From the NCBI GenBank assembly GCA_024364735.1, contig JAGFNQ010009509.1, positions 62,001-126,000 of the forward strand: a stretch of DNA of 64,000 bases. The letters are read 5' to 3'. The stretch is from Boesenbergia rotunda. Lineage: Eukaryota; Streptophyta; Magnoliopsida; Zingiberales; Zingiberaceae. The position numbers were made by a program, and so were the translations under genes. Under the pieces are notes generated by a model. That model made no database searches. It was not told where the DNA came from and worked only from the letters and a program-made list of their open reading frames with translations. Position 1 is the stretch's first letter, and each line of letters starts with the position of its first letter. Shown piece after piece: positions 23,147 to 34,022 of the stretch.

Positions 23147-24757
23147 CCAAAATAACTATCAAAGCTTTCTACACTTAGATAATTTTCCATTATGAAAAGT
23201 TTTGCAGGCCTAAATTTTGAAACAAACTTTTACTTAGAAAAAAACATGCACTTTTGAAACACTTAGAAATTTTTGCAGCACTTTTTGAAAAAGAGATAAG
23301 AATTAGACAAAGTTTCCTTTCTCTCTTTCCTTTCTCTCCCCCTTAATGTGAAATTCTTCTCCTTATGATTTAGACCATTTCTAAGATAAACTTTCTTTGA
23401 AAAAGGGAAGAAATTTAAGAAAAATTTTGTTTACTTTTTCTTCTTTCCCCTTTAAGAATACTCTTTTTAAAAAATATATTTTGAAAAAGATTTAAGGGAA
23501 AAAGTTGTGTATCAGAGCCTATGAGTTTTGAAAATAAAAATACTTAGTAAAATTCTGAAAGTATAGCAAGCAGCTTAAATTGTACTAAAGAGAAACTCTA
23601 CTTTGAAAAGTAAAAAAATTTGTATTTGTAGGCAAGTCTTTAGAAAATTCACACACTTACAACACTATTGCCTTAGAAAAAACTTTTATTTGGAAAAGAT
23701 TTTTAGAAAAAATATTTTCATTTAACAGATAGTACATTTGGAAGAATACAAAAAAATGTTATGCAAAAGAAAATTTGAAACACATTTTCACATTGAAAAA
23801 ATTGTTTTTTTTTAAACATGTTTAGTATTGTACTTTTAAAAAAATATTCGTACTTTGTAAATATTAGTGCTTTGAAAAAGTATTAGTACTTTTGCAGGAT
23901 GTTATGCATTTTTGACAAATATATGTACTAATAAATACTTTTGAACATAATATTATAAAAAAATTTAATGTTATTTTGAAAAAATAATACTTTACTTGGC
24001 ATGGTTTCCTTTCCAGTCTGACACAATCCTAGGAAATCTTGTTAACTACAAGGGCATTTCCCTAAGTGTCCTCGAAAATTCTCCAAACTCAAGAAAATTT
24101 CAAAAAGTATTTCAAAAAGGATTTACTAAGCCACAAAAACATTTTGAGAAATAGAATATTGGTATTTTTAAAGGAAAATTAGTTGTATTTTCAAAAGAAC
24201 TTTGAAAACTTGTGTATTAAAACAACTTATTTTGAAATGTTCAATAGTTCTTTTAATTTAACCTCCCCCTAAACTTGACATAGTCCTTGGAAGCTTGTTG
24301 ACCACAAGTATTCTTCCTCTGAGTCCTTAGGGGTTAGTTCAGATCAAAAGAATTATTTAATAATTTCAAAAATAATTGCTAAAGAAAATACTTGTTAGAA
24401 ATAATTTCTTTTGGTTTAGACTCCCCCTAAATTTGACACATCCTCGGAGTCTTTGTAGGTCATGAAGTGGACCTTCCTCTGTGTCTTTAGGGTTTGTCAA
24501 AATCAAAAGCACAATTCTTAAAATGAATTTTGAAGTATTGACATTTTGAAAAAAAATGATTGTTTGAAAGACATATGATAGCATAGTTTTCGAAAAACAT
24601 GAGTGATAGTTTGAAAACATAGTATTTTTAAATTTCTTCTTTTAATTTGAACTCCCCCTAAACCTGACACAGTCCTAAGAGGCTTGTTGACCACATGTTA
24701 ATCCTCCTCTTAGTCTTAGGGTTTAAAAAAAAGAGAAGAAAACTAAGTTAAAAAAAG
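23147..24757 (-). other. G 3' non-coding region with iterated purine-rich modules
   Basis: No gene. AT-rich with phased A/T runs. Read on the minus strand it holds repeated modules containing TTTAGGGGGAG (plus-strand positions near 24263, 24421 and 24649) and a TTAAGGGGGAGAGAAAG block near 23320-23345. The same modules occur in E (38040-39300) and H (49090-49560). Confidence 0.75.
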
Positions 24758-25475
24758 TGTTAATTGGAGAATACTCTCCAATCCCAAACTGGCCTTTGCA
24801 TGCACTCCCCACTTGATAAATTCTTTGCATTCACTCTCTGATGGATTGAGTATAAAAGAGTGAAAACTCATTATATATTATAAAGATTTGAGTATAAATT
24901 GTTTGAGATTGAGTATTAATTTAAGAAATTTGAGTATAAAGTTTCGGTGACCCCTCATGTGAAAATCTTGATTTGATGAGTATAAAAGAGTGAAAATTCA
25001 GTATACATTATAAAGATTTGAGTATAAATCGTTTGAAATTGAGTACTAATTTAAGAAATTTGAGTATAAAATTTCGGTGACCCCTCATGTGAAAATCTTG
25101 ATGTGGTGGATGCAACCTCACATACTCAAATTTCTAAATTTTATACTCAAATTTTTTCAAATAATACTCAATCTAAATCAATTCATACTTAAATTTTAAT
25201 AATGTATACTGAAATTTTTACTATATACTGAAACAATGTATACTCAAATTTTTTTAAATAATACTCAAATTTCTTAAATTAGTACTCTATCTCAAATAAT
25301 TTATACTCAAATCTTTACAATTTATACTGAATTTTTACTCTTTTATATTGATAAAAAAAATAATACACAAAACTGTCTTGTCAATCCCATCAGGGAGTGC
25401 ATGCAAAGAAATTTTTGGTTGGGGAGTGCATGCAAAGCCGAGTTTGATGTTGGGGAGTTTTCTCAAATTTTCCCT
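24758..25475. mobile_element. Mutator-like non-autonomous DNA element
   Basis: About 718 bp with long imperfect terminal inverted repeats. The left end (near 24805-24822) holds 'ctttgcatgcactcccc', and its complement recurs on the right (near 25421-25437). The direct repeat ttaaaaaaagt flanks it at 24748-24758 and 25475-25485, compatible with the 9-11 bp target duplications of Mutator-like elements. The homologous part of E (37930-37990) lacks it, giving an approximate empty site. There is no transposase ORF. The interior is phased 'gagtataaa' and 'actcaaatt' repeats. Confidence 0.75.
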
Positions 25476-25849
25476 TAAAAAAAGTATTTTGTTTTAATGA
25501 TTTGAAACATAATTTCATTCTCCTATTTGAGAAAATGAATATAGAAAACTGAAAAGGGAAAATGATTAAAAATAGAAGTTTTTTTTAAGTCCCAAAAAAA
25601 ATATAAATATCTAAGCCCGGACTGCAGACAAAAAAAATATCCTAAGTAATCCCAAGGTGACTTTTTGCCATACAAGAATAAATTGAATGTCTAAAAGAAA
25701 TGTTTGTATAATGGTAAAGGAAAGAAATAAATGTTATGAAATATATTTCAGGTTAGTGAACAAAAGAGTCTTGATTTTAATTACAATGATTTGAAACATT
25801 AACTCTTAGTTAAAAAGTTAAATTTGATTTTTGAGAAAATTAAAATTTA

Positions 25850-26260
25850 GAGGGTCAAGTTTGTTTAGTTGAATTAAATTTTAATTTTGAAAGTTGTTTG
25901 GTTGAATTAAATTTGAATTTTAAAGGTTGTTGAATTAAATTTGAATTTTAAAAGTCAGATGTATTAAATTTGAATTTTAAAAGTCAGATGAATTAAATTT
26001 GAATTTTAAAAGTCAGATGAATTAAATTTGAATTTGATTGAGTTAAATTTAATTTATTAAGATTTAATTGAATTTAATTATGATTTAATTGAATTTAATT
26101 GATTTAATTAAGATTTAATTTAATTTAATTGATTTAATTAAGATTTAATTTAATTTAATTGATTTAATTAAGATTTAATTTAATTTAATTTAATTTAATT
26201 GAATTGAATTAATTAAGATTTAATTAATTTGAATTAGTTGGTTGGGTTGGACTGAACTTT
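25850..26260. repeat. AT-rich tandem repeats
   Basis: First, units of about 29 bp containing 'aagtcagatgaattaaatttg' type sequence (25890-26030). Then units of about 30 bp of TTTAATT/AAGATTTAATT (26040-26220). Part of the G non-coding region; a similar array is in H at 61980-62380. Confidence 0.85.
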
Positions 26261-26499
26261 TAGGTCCTAAGCATCTCACCCATTTCTAAGTGACAAAACA
26301 GGATATCCTTAACTGTTTTGTGAGATGCATATTTTAATAGAAAGATTTATTTTGAAAAGGCCATGATTAATTTTGAAAAGTTAAATTAATTTTTAAACCC
26401 AATTTAAATTTATTTTGAAAAGAGATATTTGAATCTAAAATTAACTGAAAATTTATGTTAGATTCGAATTTAACAAAGAGTAAATTGAATTTGAATTTC

Positions 26500-26720
26500 A
26501 AAAATTGGCTTCCAGGTCTTGGCGAGGCACAAGGCCTTCTTTGGCCGTAGCCTTATTGGATCATCAACCCTTTCCTAGACAAAGCCTTTTAGTGAAATTT
26601 CATCTTCAAAATTACATTTTGGTAAATTCTGGTCTAACTAGTTTGGGTCTTGGATCGATAGCTTCGGCTAGTTTCACCAGTCTAAAGAGACCAAGTAGTG
26701 TATACTTGACCTTATTAGAA
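26500..26720 (-). other. conserved block shared by G, E, F and H
   Basis: Contains 'ccaggtcttggcgaggcac' then 'ggccttctttggccgtagcc' and 'ttattggatcatcaaccc'. Near-identical blocks occur at 33247-33330 (F), 37150-37240 (E, opposite strand) and 50272-50350 (H). In F it sits between gag and protease, so it may be a relic of gag-pol coding sequence. Confidence 0.7.
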
Positions 26721-26858
26721 AAGGCTTCCCTAACGTACTATCATCTCACCGCCACCCAATACTTATGTTGTTCAAATTTCAGTTAAGTTGGTTCAATCCT
26801 TAAACTAATCAATCCTAATTCAAAGCATAATAAATAGACAAGCAAGAAAAGTAATCAA

Positions 26859-27785
26859 CTAAGTCACGTCATAATTGTAATGATATTCTGGGTTTTTAGA
26901 ATTAGCAAGATTGTGACTTAGACTTTCTAGAATTTTGACCTTATGTTTCAATATTTCATCTTCTTGTTCCAATTTACTAATGTTTGCTTTAACTAATATA
27001 TAAGGTTCAATCATATTATTCAAGGTAAATAATGGATTTTCAAATATTGTAAATTTACCTTTAGATTTCTTTTTGGAGGTCTCCCCCTTGATTTTAGTCA
27101 TCTTTCTTTTGCTTGATTGTTTCTTCAGTATTTTGTAGTGGTCGCGAGTCAACCGGACCAGTTTGGGTCGATCTTCTCCATTGTCTTCTGATTCTGAGTC
27201 TGAGTCAGACTCGGGTACCGGTTGAAGCTTCTTCTTTGGAGTTTTCCCTGCACTTGAAATTATACCTTCCTCGACCATTATAGTATCAGTCTGATTATAT
27301 AATTGTAATTTTGGAATAAATTCGAAATTGGTTACCATTTTTGTCTCAGTCACTTTGTCTTCTGACTCTGGTTTGGATTCGGGTTCAGACTCTAACTCGG
27401 CTGTTTGTGCTTGGACCGAGAGTGCAAGATAGCTTACTTGATCTTCTTCTTCTTTTGAGATCTCTTGATGAAGGTTAATCAATTTTTCCCAAATTTCTCT
27501 CGCACATCTGAATGGACCTACTAGTTCGAGTTGTTCCTTGGTTAGGCCATATTGTAGGATTGCAGTCGCCTTTGCATCTGTCTCGATCTTCCTCAGAGTT
27601 GGTTCGTCCATTTTATCCCAGGTGATCGACATTCCATCTTCTATAGGTACTGTAAACCCCGTTTGGATTATCATCCATAGCTCTAGATGGGCCTTTAGGT
27701 GGGATTCCATTAGCCCCTTCCAGGTTCTGAAGTTCTCGCCAGAGAATAGAGGCGGACGAACACTGTTCCATTCTTGATTGGCCAT
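26859..27785 (-). CDS. gag: intact gag-like ORF of element G
   Basis: 308 codons from the ATG at 27785; the frame is also open 15 codons further upstream, but the E copy begins at the equivalent of 27785. The N-terminal half is a copia UBN2-type gag (RPPLFSGENF, then AREIWEKLINLHQE). The middle is acidic (PESDSDSESEDNGED) and the C-terminal part is lysine-rich, followed by a possible coiled coil (LEQEDEILKHKVKILESL). No CCHC zinc knuckle and no pol follow. The homologous frame in E has four stops, while this copy has none, so it is either younger or has been kept by chance. Function as a particle protein is inferred from the family. Confidence 0.8.
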   Translation of the reverse strand: MANQEWNSVRPPLFSGENFRTWKGLMESHLKAHLELWMIIQTGFTVPIEDGMSITWDKMDEPTLRKIETDAKATAILQYGLTKEQLELVGPFRCAREIWEKLINLHQEISKEEEDQVSYLALSVQAQTAELESEPESKPESEDKVTETKMVTNFEFIPKLQLYNQTDTIMVEEGIISSAGKTPKKKLQPVPESDSDSESEDNGEDRPKLVRLTRDHYKILKKQSSKRKMTKIKGETSKKKSKGKFTIFENPLFTLNNMIEPYILVKANISKLEQEDEILKHKVKILESLSHNLANSKNPEYHYNYDVT

Positions 27786-28259
27786 TAAGGATAATTCTTG
27801 CACACCAAGAGAAGAATAGAAATGTACCAAGACTTGATCTTGGATTAGTAGTGCGGGAGAAAAATAGCCAAAAAAAATATTGCAGGAATTTCGAGAAAGA
27901 ATAATAAAATAATAATAAAAGCTTTTGAGATAAATTTTTAGAAAATGAATATTCTGATTAATGAAAAAATAGGAGTTAAAAAAAGGTTGCTTGAATTAAG
28001 GTGGCACGAATTTCAAGAAAAAAAATATTAAAATAATGAAAAAAAAATTTATGATAAATTTTCAAAAATTGATCGTTTTATTAATTCTGACTTATGGTAA
28101 AAAAATAAAAATTGAAAAAGGCGTAAGAATATTTTAAATCCACCTACAGATATTTTTTATTTGAAATAAAAGGCGAATAAGATCGAGTGGTGTTGCACCA
28201 ATCTCGATTAACAAAAAGAAAAGAAATGAAATGAAAATTTTTGTAAATCTGAAAATAAA

Positions 28260-28290
28260 TCTCAAATTGGTGGTTGCACCAAATTTGAGC
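28260..28290 (-). other. leader hairpin just after the G primer site
   Basis: Arms CTCAAATTGGTG and CACCAAATTTGAG with a GTTG loop and one bulged base. The same structure follows the primer site in F (44409-44437) and E (about 35473-35503), and in degraded form in K (about 45878-45909). Candidate packaging or dimerisation signal. Confidence 0.65.
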
Positions 28291-28296
28291 TTCCCC

Positions 28297-28308
28297 GCTC
28301 TGATACCA
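28297..28308 (-). other. primer binding site of G
   Basis: Minus strand TGGTATCAGAGC, two bases inside the LTR end. Confidence 0.92.
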
Positions 28309-28310
28309 CT

Positions 28311-29755
28311 TGTTGGATCGAGAGAAAATGATAGAGGGGGGGGGTGTGAATATCGTAAGTCGTTTCGGATTGAAAAAGAGAAAACGCAGCAGAAAAATTA
28401 AAACAAAACAACACACAAACACCAATATTTTACTTGGTTCGGAGTCGTGGTTAGCTCCTACTCCAAGGCCCACGATCGTTGACCATTTACTGCGGGCAAT
28501 TCTATATGTGCGCAAAACGGTTTACAAATAGATATTACAACTGCAGTATAGTAAACAAAGAAAAGACATCTCTTCGTTGCCGACGTCCGGTGTGGAATGT
28601 ATCTCGGAGCAGAGGGACGTCGTCGGCGCTTGTATCTCGAGTTGAGAGGTTTCTGGAGCGAAGCGCTTGAGTAGAAGAGCGTGTTTGCGTTGGAAGAAGT
28701 TGATGTTCGAAGCCTTGGGGTCGAGGGGCTTTTTATAGCCTCTCGGGGCGCCCTAAACGTTAGGGGCACCCCCCCCCCCCCCCCCCCCACACGTGTCACC
28801 CGATCCGAGCAAGTCTCGGTCAGCTCTTATCCCACTCGAATAGGGCTGAGGGTTGACTGTGGGGGCGCCCGGGACGCTGGGGGCGCCCTGGTTGACCCTT
28901 TCAGCGGGCTTCTCGGCTGGATGAAGTTTATCCTCTTCGTTGGCTTGAGCCCGGGGGCGCCCTGGGCACTGGGGGCGCCCGGGAGCACGGGGGCGCCCCG
29001 CCCAGTAAGCTTCCGAAGCGTACTCTTGCTTAACTTGTTTTGCCTTGACCTTGGGGGCGCCCGGGACACTGGGGGCGCCCAACTCAGCTGCTGCCTCTCT
29101 CCTTTGAGGCGTTCTGAGCTACAGAAACTCATTCCTTCAGTCCTGCATCCAGGGTTAGTCCAAAACAACACAAAGCAATCAAGTATTAGGTTTATACAGC
29201 CTTAGCTATCTTGGTTCTGACTTTGGGTCTCCAAATGGAGCCCTAGGTCGAACTGATGCCTACTGTTCCCTCGACGGGGAACGCGTCCTCACCTACTCCT
29301 CTCAGGAGAATTTACCTGATGCCAACCGGCTCCTCTGGTTAGACTTTTGCCCAGCAGTCCTTCGCCAGGTGCCTAGCTGTCCTTCGTCAGGTCTTCAGTA
29401 CCATGCAATCCTTCGCCTAGTGCCTAGCAGTCCTTCGTCAGGTCTTCGTGTCCTGGTATTCCTTCGCCAGGTGCCTAGCAGTCCTTCGCTAGGGCTTTGT
29501 ATCCTGGCATTCCTTCGCCAGGTGCCTAGTAGTCCTTCGCTAGGGCTTTGTATCCTGGCAGTCCTTCGCTAGGTGCCTAGCAGTCCTTCGCTAGGACTTT
29601 GTTTCCTGGCAGTCCTTCGCCAGGTGCCTAGCAGCCCTTCACTAGGTCTTCTTTCTGCACACTTAAGTAACTTTGTTAGATCAGAAATAGTACTTAACTT
29701 TGAATCCTTTGTCAATATCAAAACAAGGTTCGATATGGTGCTTCCTGCACCAACA
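28311..29755 (-). repeat. 5' LTR of G
   Basis: 1445 bp from tgttggatcgag to cctgcaccaaca. It belongs to the E LTR subfamily rather than that of F: its coding-strand start TGTTGGTGCAGGAAGCACC, followed by ATATCGAACC, matches E, whereas F reads GGCAGCACCTAAGTC. TATAAAA lies on the minus strand at 28731-28737. GGGCGCCC palindromes lie at 28860-29080, a C homopolymer near 28769-28788, and a hairpin array at 29351-29650. Confidence 0.9.
29351..29650. repeat. hairpin array CCTRGC...GCYAGG in G LTR
   Basis: Alternating units such as CCTGGCATTCCTTCGCCAGG and CCTAGCAGTCCTTCGCTAGG, about ten in all. In several units both arms carry the matching change at the fourth base; a few are mixed. Confidence 0.85.
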
Positions 29756-29797
29756 GAAATAACACAGTTTTTGAAAAGAAGTATAAGTAGAGCAGTC

Positions 29798-31270
29798 CTA
29801 TTCTATCAAGCATAACTCTAACTGCCTTCTTAGTGAGCTGAACTCAGACTCATATAAGGGTTTGGTGAAGATATCAGCTAAGTTAGATTTTGAGTCTACA
29901 TGCTTAAGGACTATCTCACCTCTGGCTACATGATCTCTTACGAAGTAGTGTTTATCTTCTATGTGTTTAGTTCTAGAGTGTTGGATTGGGTTCCTAGTTA
30001 GATTAATTGAACTTATATTATCAATGTAGACTTGGGTTTGGGTGTAATCAAGCTGGAAGTCCTTAAGAGTGTGCATCATCCATAAGAGTTGTGCTACACA
30101 CTCTCCTAAAGCAACATACTCAGCTTCAGTTGTGGATAGAGCTACGCAGTGCTGCTTTCTGCTGCACCAACTCACTAGACTATTTCCTAAAAGTTGGCAG
30201 CTTCCACTTGTACTCTTTCTATCTAGTTTGCAACCAGCATAGTCAGAATCCGAGTATCCTGACAGGTCAAAAGTTGAGGTCCTAGGATACCAAATCCCTA
30301 CATTTAGGGTGCCCTTAATGTACCTAAGTATTCTTTTTAGGGCTGCTAAGTGCGTTTTCTTAGCACAGGTTTGGTATCTAGCACACATTCCTACAGCGAA
30401 AAGGATATCAGGTCTGCTGGCTATAAGATAAAGTAGACTACCAATCATACTTCGATATAGTTTAAGGTCTACAAGTTTATCATCAGGGTCACTATCTATT
30501 TTTACATTTGTGGCCATAGGGGTACTTATGCTTTTGGAGTTATCCATTTTAAATTTCTTTATTAACTCCTTAGCATATTTGGATTGATGGACATAATTTC
30601 CATCCCTAGTTTGCTTAATTTGTAATCCTAGAAAGAAATTGAGCTCACCAACTAAGCTCATTTCGAATTCGTTTTCCATTATTTTTACAAATTCTTTTAA
30701 GAAATTTGAGTTGGTGGATCCAAAAATTATATCGTCAACATATATTTAGGCAATAAAGATATCTTTTTCTAAGGTTTTAACAAAAAGGGTTGAGTCAATT
30801 TGTCCTTGGTTAAATTCCTTAGAAATGAGGTAGGTCGATAGGCGTTCATACCATGCCCTAGGTGCTTGTTTTAGTCCATATAGTGCCTTATTGAGTTTGT
30901 AAACTTGGTTTTTTTCTAAGTCCTCAAAACCGGGGGGTTATCCTACATAGACTTCTTCTCTAATAAACCCATTCAGAAAGGCTGATTTTACATCCATTTG
31001 GTAGAGTTTAAATCCTTTATGGGCTGCAAAGGCTAGCAACATTCTAATAGACTCAAGTCTGGCTATTGAGGCATAGGTTTCATCATAGTCTAACCCTTTG
31101 ACTTGACTGAACCCTTTAGCTACTAAGCGGGCTTTATTTCTAACTATTTCCCCTTGGTCATTTAGCTTATTCCTAAACACCCACTTAGTGTCAATAATGG
31201 ATTTGCCCTCAGGTTTAGGTACTAGTTCCCAGACTTGGTTCCTTTTAAATTGGGCTAACTCCTCTTGCAT
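29798..31270 (-). pseudogene. pol: F reverse transcriptase and RNase H with stops
   Basis: One frame runs the whole length with two in-frame TAA codons: at 30938-30940, after the RT opening (VWELVPKPEGK, DTKWVFRNKL, QMDVKSAFLNG), and at 30746-30748, just before the catalytic YVDD box (30733-30744). The rest is open from 30679: LIKKFKMDNSKSISTPM, then RNase H with SGYSDSDYAG (Asp), STTEAEYVALGE (Glu) and VYIDN (Asp), ending ADIFTKPL near the terminus as in copia elements. Both stops are CAA-type sites by family comparison. Upstream, 31271-31380 contains a frame change from integrase. Confidence 0.9.
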
Positions 31271-31380
31271 TGCTATGATCCAATCAGGATCAGGTAAGGC
31301 TTCCTCTATAGTCTTAGGTTTATTTTTTGAAATCAGTGCAATCTGACTAAGATTTCTATAGGAAGACCTAGTTCTGACTC

Positions 31381-32910
31381 CTAAGGTTGGATCACCACAA
31401 TTTGATTAGTTGGGTAACTGAGTCTGGGTTTCTTGGTTCTTCTAGAACTTGGTTCAGCCTCAGGTTCGGCCGGACGGTTCGGTTCAGTATTTGGTTCAAT
31501 TACTTGGGCTGGTTCAATTATTGGTTCAATTGACTCAGTAGTTTGTTCAATAGTCAGTTCACTTAGAGGTTCAACTAGTGGTTCAATTGATGGTTCAATA
31601 ATTTGTTCAATAATTTGTTCATTATCATCATGATCAATATTTGATGGATTTAGATTTGGATTATCAGATTTTGAATTAGTTTCCTCATCAAATATTAGAT
31701 TTGTTGTTTCTTCAATTTTGTTAGTTCGTTTATTGTAGACCCTATAGTCCCTTCTTGTTGTTGAATATCCTAAGAAGACCCCTGGGGTTGACTTAGACTG
31801 GAATTTACCGAGGTAGTCCTTGGTGTTTAGGATATGGACTTTGCACCCAAAGACCCTTAGGTAGTGTAGGTTTGGACGCCTATGATAATATAATTCATAG
31901 GGAGTTTTATTATGTCGTTTGTTGATTAGGACCCTATTTTGGATATAGCAAGCCGTACTAATTGCTTCTGCCCAAAATTGATTAGCTAGGTTGAATTTAT
32001 TGAGCATAGTCCTAGCGGCTTCCTGTAGGGTTCTATTTTTCCGTTCTACTATCCCATTTTGCTGGGGGGTTCTAGGACACGAAAATTTGTGTATATACCC
32101 GTTTATTCTACAAAATTCCTCTAACCTTTGATTTTCAAACTCTCCCCCGTGATCACTCCTAAATCTTTTGATTTTGGTATCGTTTTGATTTTCAATTATC
32201 TTACAAAAATCATCTTTAGTCTTTAGGAACCTAACCCAAGTAAACCTAGAGTAATCATCGATAATTACTAAGCAGTACCGGTTTCCGCTTAGTGACTTGG
32301 CTCCATGTGAATCAAATAGGTCAAGGTGCAGGAGCTCAAGCGTAGTTTGAGTTAGATCTGATTGAATTTGTTTGTGATTGGATCTGGTTTGTTTACCTTG
32401 GTTGCATGATTCACATATCATGTTTTCATGGTTCTTAATTTTTGGTATTCCTTTAATTAGACCAAGTTGGGTGATTTTTGAAATTAATCTTAGATTAGTG
32501 TGACCTAATCTCCTATGCCAGAGGTTTGATTCTTCTAACTGAGTTAAGAAGCATTTAGGTTCTACGGGTAGGTTTATAGTGTAAATGTTATTTCTCCTAG
32601 TGCCCTTAAGCATGAATTATGAGTCTTGCAAATTTCTAATCAGGTAGTCAGAGTTGGTAAAGGTAACTACATAGCCAGTATCACATAATTGACTTATACT
32701 AAGCAAATTAAACTTAAAGTCCTCAACCAAGAGTACCTTATTAATTATAAAATCAGATTTGAGTTCAATGTTACCTGACCCAATGACTTTGAGTGTAGCA
32801 TTGTTGCCAAATGCTACTGAGCCTAGTTTCTTGAACTTGAGTTTGGTGAATTTCAATTCGTCTCCAGTCATGTGTCTGGAGCATCCGCTATCCAACAACC
32901 ATTGGTCCAA
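31381..32910 (-). pseudogene. pol: F protease and integrase
   Basis: Protease segment 32617-32910 has the intact active site in LLDSGCSRHMTGD. An in-frame TAA at 32617-32619 separates it from the GAG-pre-integrase domain (LWHRRLGHTN, CESCNQGKQ). The integrase core has LDLFDSHG (Asp), FRSDHGGEF (Asp) and QNGIVERKNRTLQE (Glu), so the DDE triad is complete. The C-terminal part is a degenerate proline/glutamate tract of IEPxxEPL repeats, then RTKKPRLSYPTNQ. The 410-codon integrase frame is open. Same frame as the protease, but not as the RT. Confidence 0.9.
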
Positions 32911-32929
32911 ATCTTTATGTTCCTACACA

Positions 32930-33345
32930 TAAAGAATTTGTTGATTTGGATCCAATTAGAATTAAGGATAGCCTGAATTGATTTTCACAACCTAGTCTGT
33001 CTCACCCAATCTAGAGTTATCAATCATGTTAACCTTATGGGTTTTGTGAGACAAGTTTTAATAGAAGTAACAAATTTATTTTGAAAAACCATGACTAATT
33101 TTAAAAAGTTAAATTAATTTAAAAAAAAATTTATTATGCTTTAAATTTTATTTTTGAAAAAAAGGTTGAATCTAAGATTAATTGAAATTTGCGTTAGATT
33201 CAAATCTGACAATAGTAAAGTGAATTTGGTTTTCAATAATCGGCTTCCAGGTCTTGGTGAGGCACTAGGCCTTCTTTGGCCGTAGCCTTATTGGATCATC
33301 AACCCTTTCCTTGACAAAGCCTTTTATTGAAAATCCATCTTCAAG
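32930..33345 (-). other. F gag-protease spacer
   Basis: No open frame. AT-rich, with the conserved block (33247-33330) shared with G, E and H. In an intact copia element this region would be coding; here it is either decayed or an old replacement. No zinc knuckle was found. Confidence 0.6.
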
Positions 33346-34017
33346 TTACTCCTTAAAAGATTTTGGTCTAACTACTTTGGGTCGATCTCCTTCGCTGTCT
33401 TCTGAGTTTGAGTCTGAGTCAGACTCGGGTGCAGGTTGAGGCTTTTTCTTGGTCACCTTTCCTATTTTTCCTGCAAGAAAAGAAATACCTTTCTCGGCTA
33501 AGGTGCATGTAGTCTGCTCATGTAATTCTAGTTTAGAAAATAATTCGTCTAATTTAATTTTGAAAAGGACCCTAGAAACTTTGTAAGCATCTACCATAGA
33601 TGCCCACAAAGTATTTCTCGGGAAGGAGTTTAGGGTATACCTGATAAGGTCACGGTTTTCTACCTTGTGACCGATTGTGTGTAGACCGTTCATCAGCTCC
33701 TGGATCCTGGCGTGGAGCTGGGCTGCTGACTCGCCTTTGTACATTTTGATTGTGTACAATTTGTTCAGTAGTAGGTCCCTTTTGCTGATTCTTATATCGG
33801 AGGTGCCTTCGTGCAATTCTATCAACTTACTCCAGAGCTCCTTCGCATTGTTGAAGGGTCCCACCCGGTTCAGTTCTTCTTTGGTTAGTCCGCATTGGAG
33901 TGTTTGGGTTGCTTTTGCATCAGCCTCGATCTTCTTCTTCAGCGAGGCGTCCCATTCTGTGTAATGCTGTGCCACTCCTTCAGCATTCTTGGGGATTTCC
34001 AGACCAGATTGGATTAT
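33346..34017 (-). pseudogene. gag: F gag, main part
   Basis: UBN2-type copia gag: LQCGLTKEELNRVGPF, AKELWSKLIELHEGTSD, NRDLIRYTLNSFPRN and SMVDAYKVSR, ending in an acidic tail (PESDSDSNSEDSEGD). It stops before any zinc knuckle. The ATG at 33975 is internal; the frame is open back to the E insertion at 34017 and is in register with 44117-44233, showing a single gag cut cleanly by E. Confidence 0.88.
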
Positions 34018-34022
34018 GATCC

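Larger units (their letters stand above)
23147..29755 (-). mobile_element. non-autonomous gag-only copia-like element G (5' part)
   Basis: Minus-strand element with 5' LTR 28311-29755, primer site 28297-28308, one intact gag-like ORF (26859-27785), then a long AT-rich non-coding region to the J insertion at 23146. It aligns block by block with E in reverse orientation, which shows the 3' remainder (about 350 bp plus the 3' LTR) lies left of the window. There is no protease, integrase or RT. Its right end abuts F sequence just past the F RNase H, so I infer insertion into F with gaaat (29756-29760) as one target copy. It carries its own insert, a Mutator-like element at 24758-25475. Confidence 0.82.

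Noticed and set aside
28681..29205. 174-codon Pro/Gly/Arg-rich ORF in G LTR
   Set aside because: Product of GC-rich GGGCGCC palindromes and a C homopolymer, open in several frames at once.
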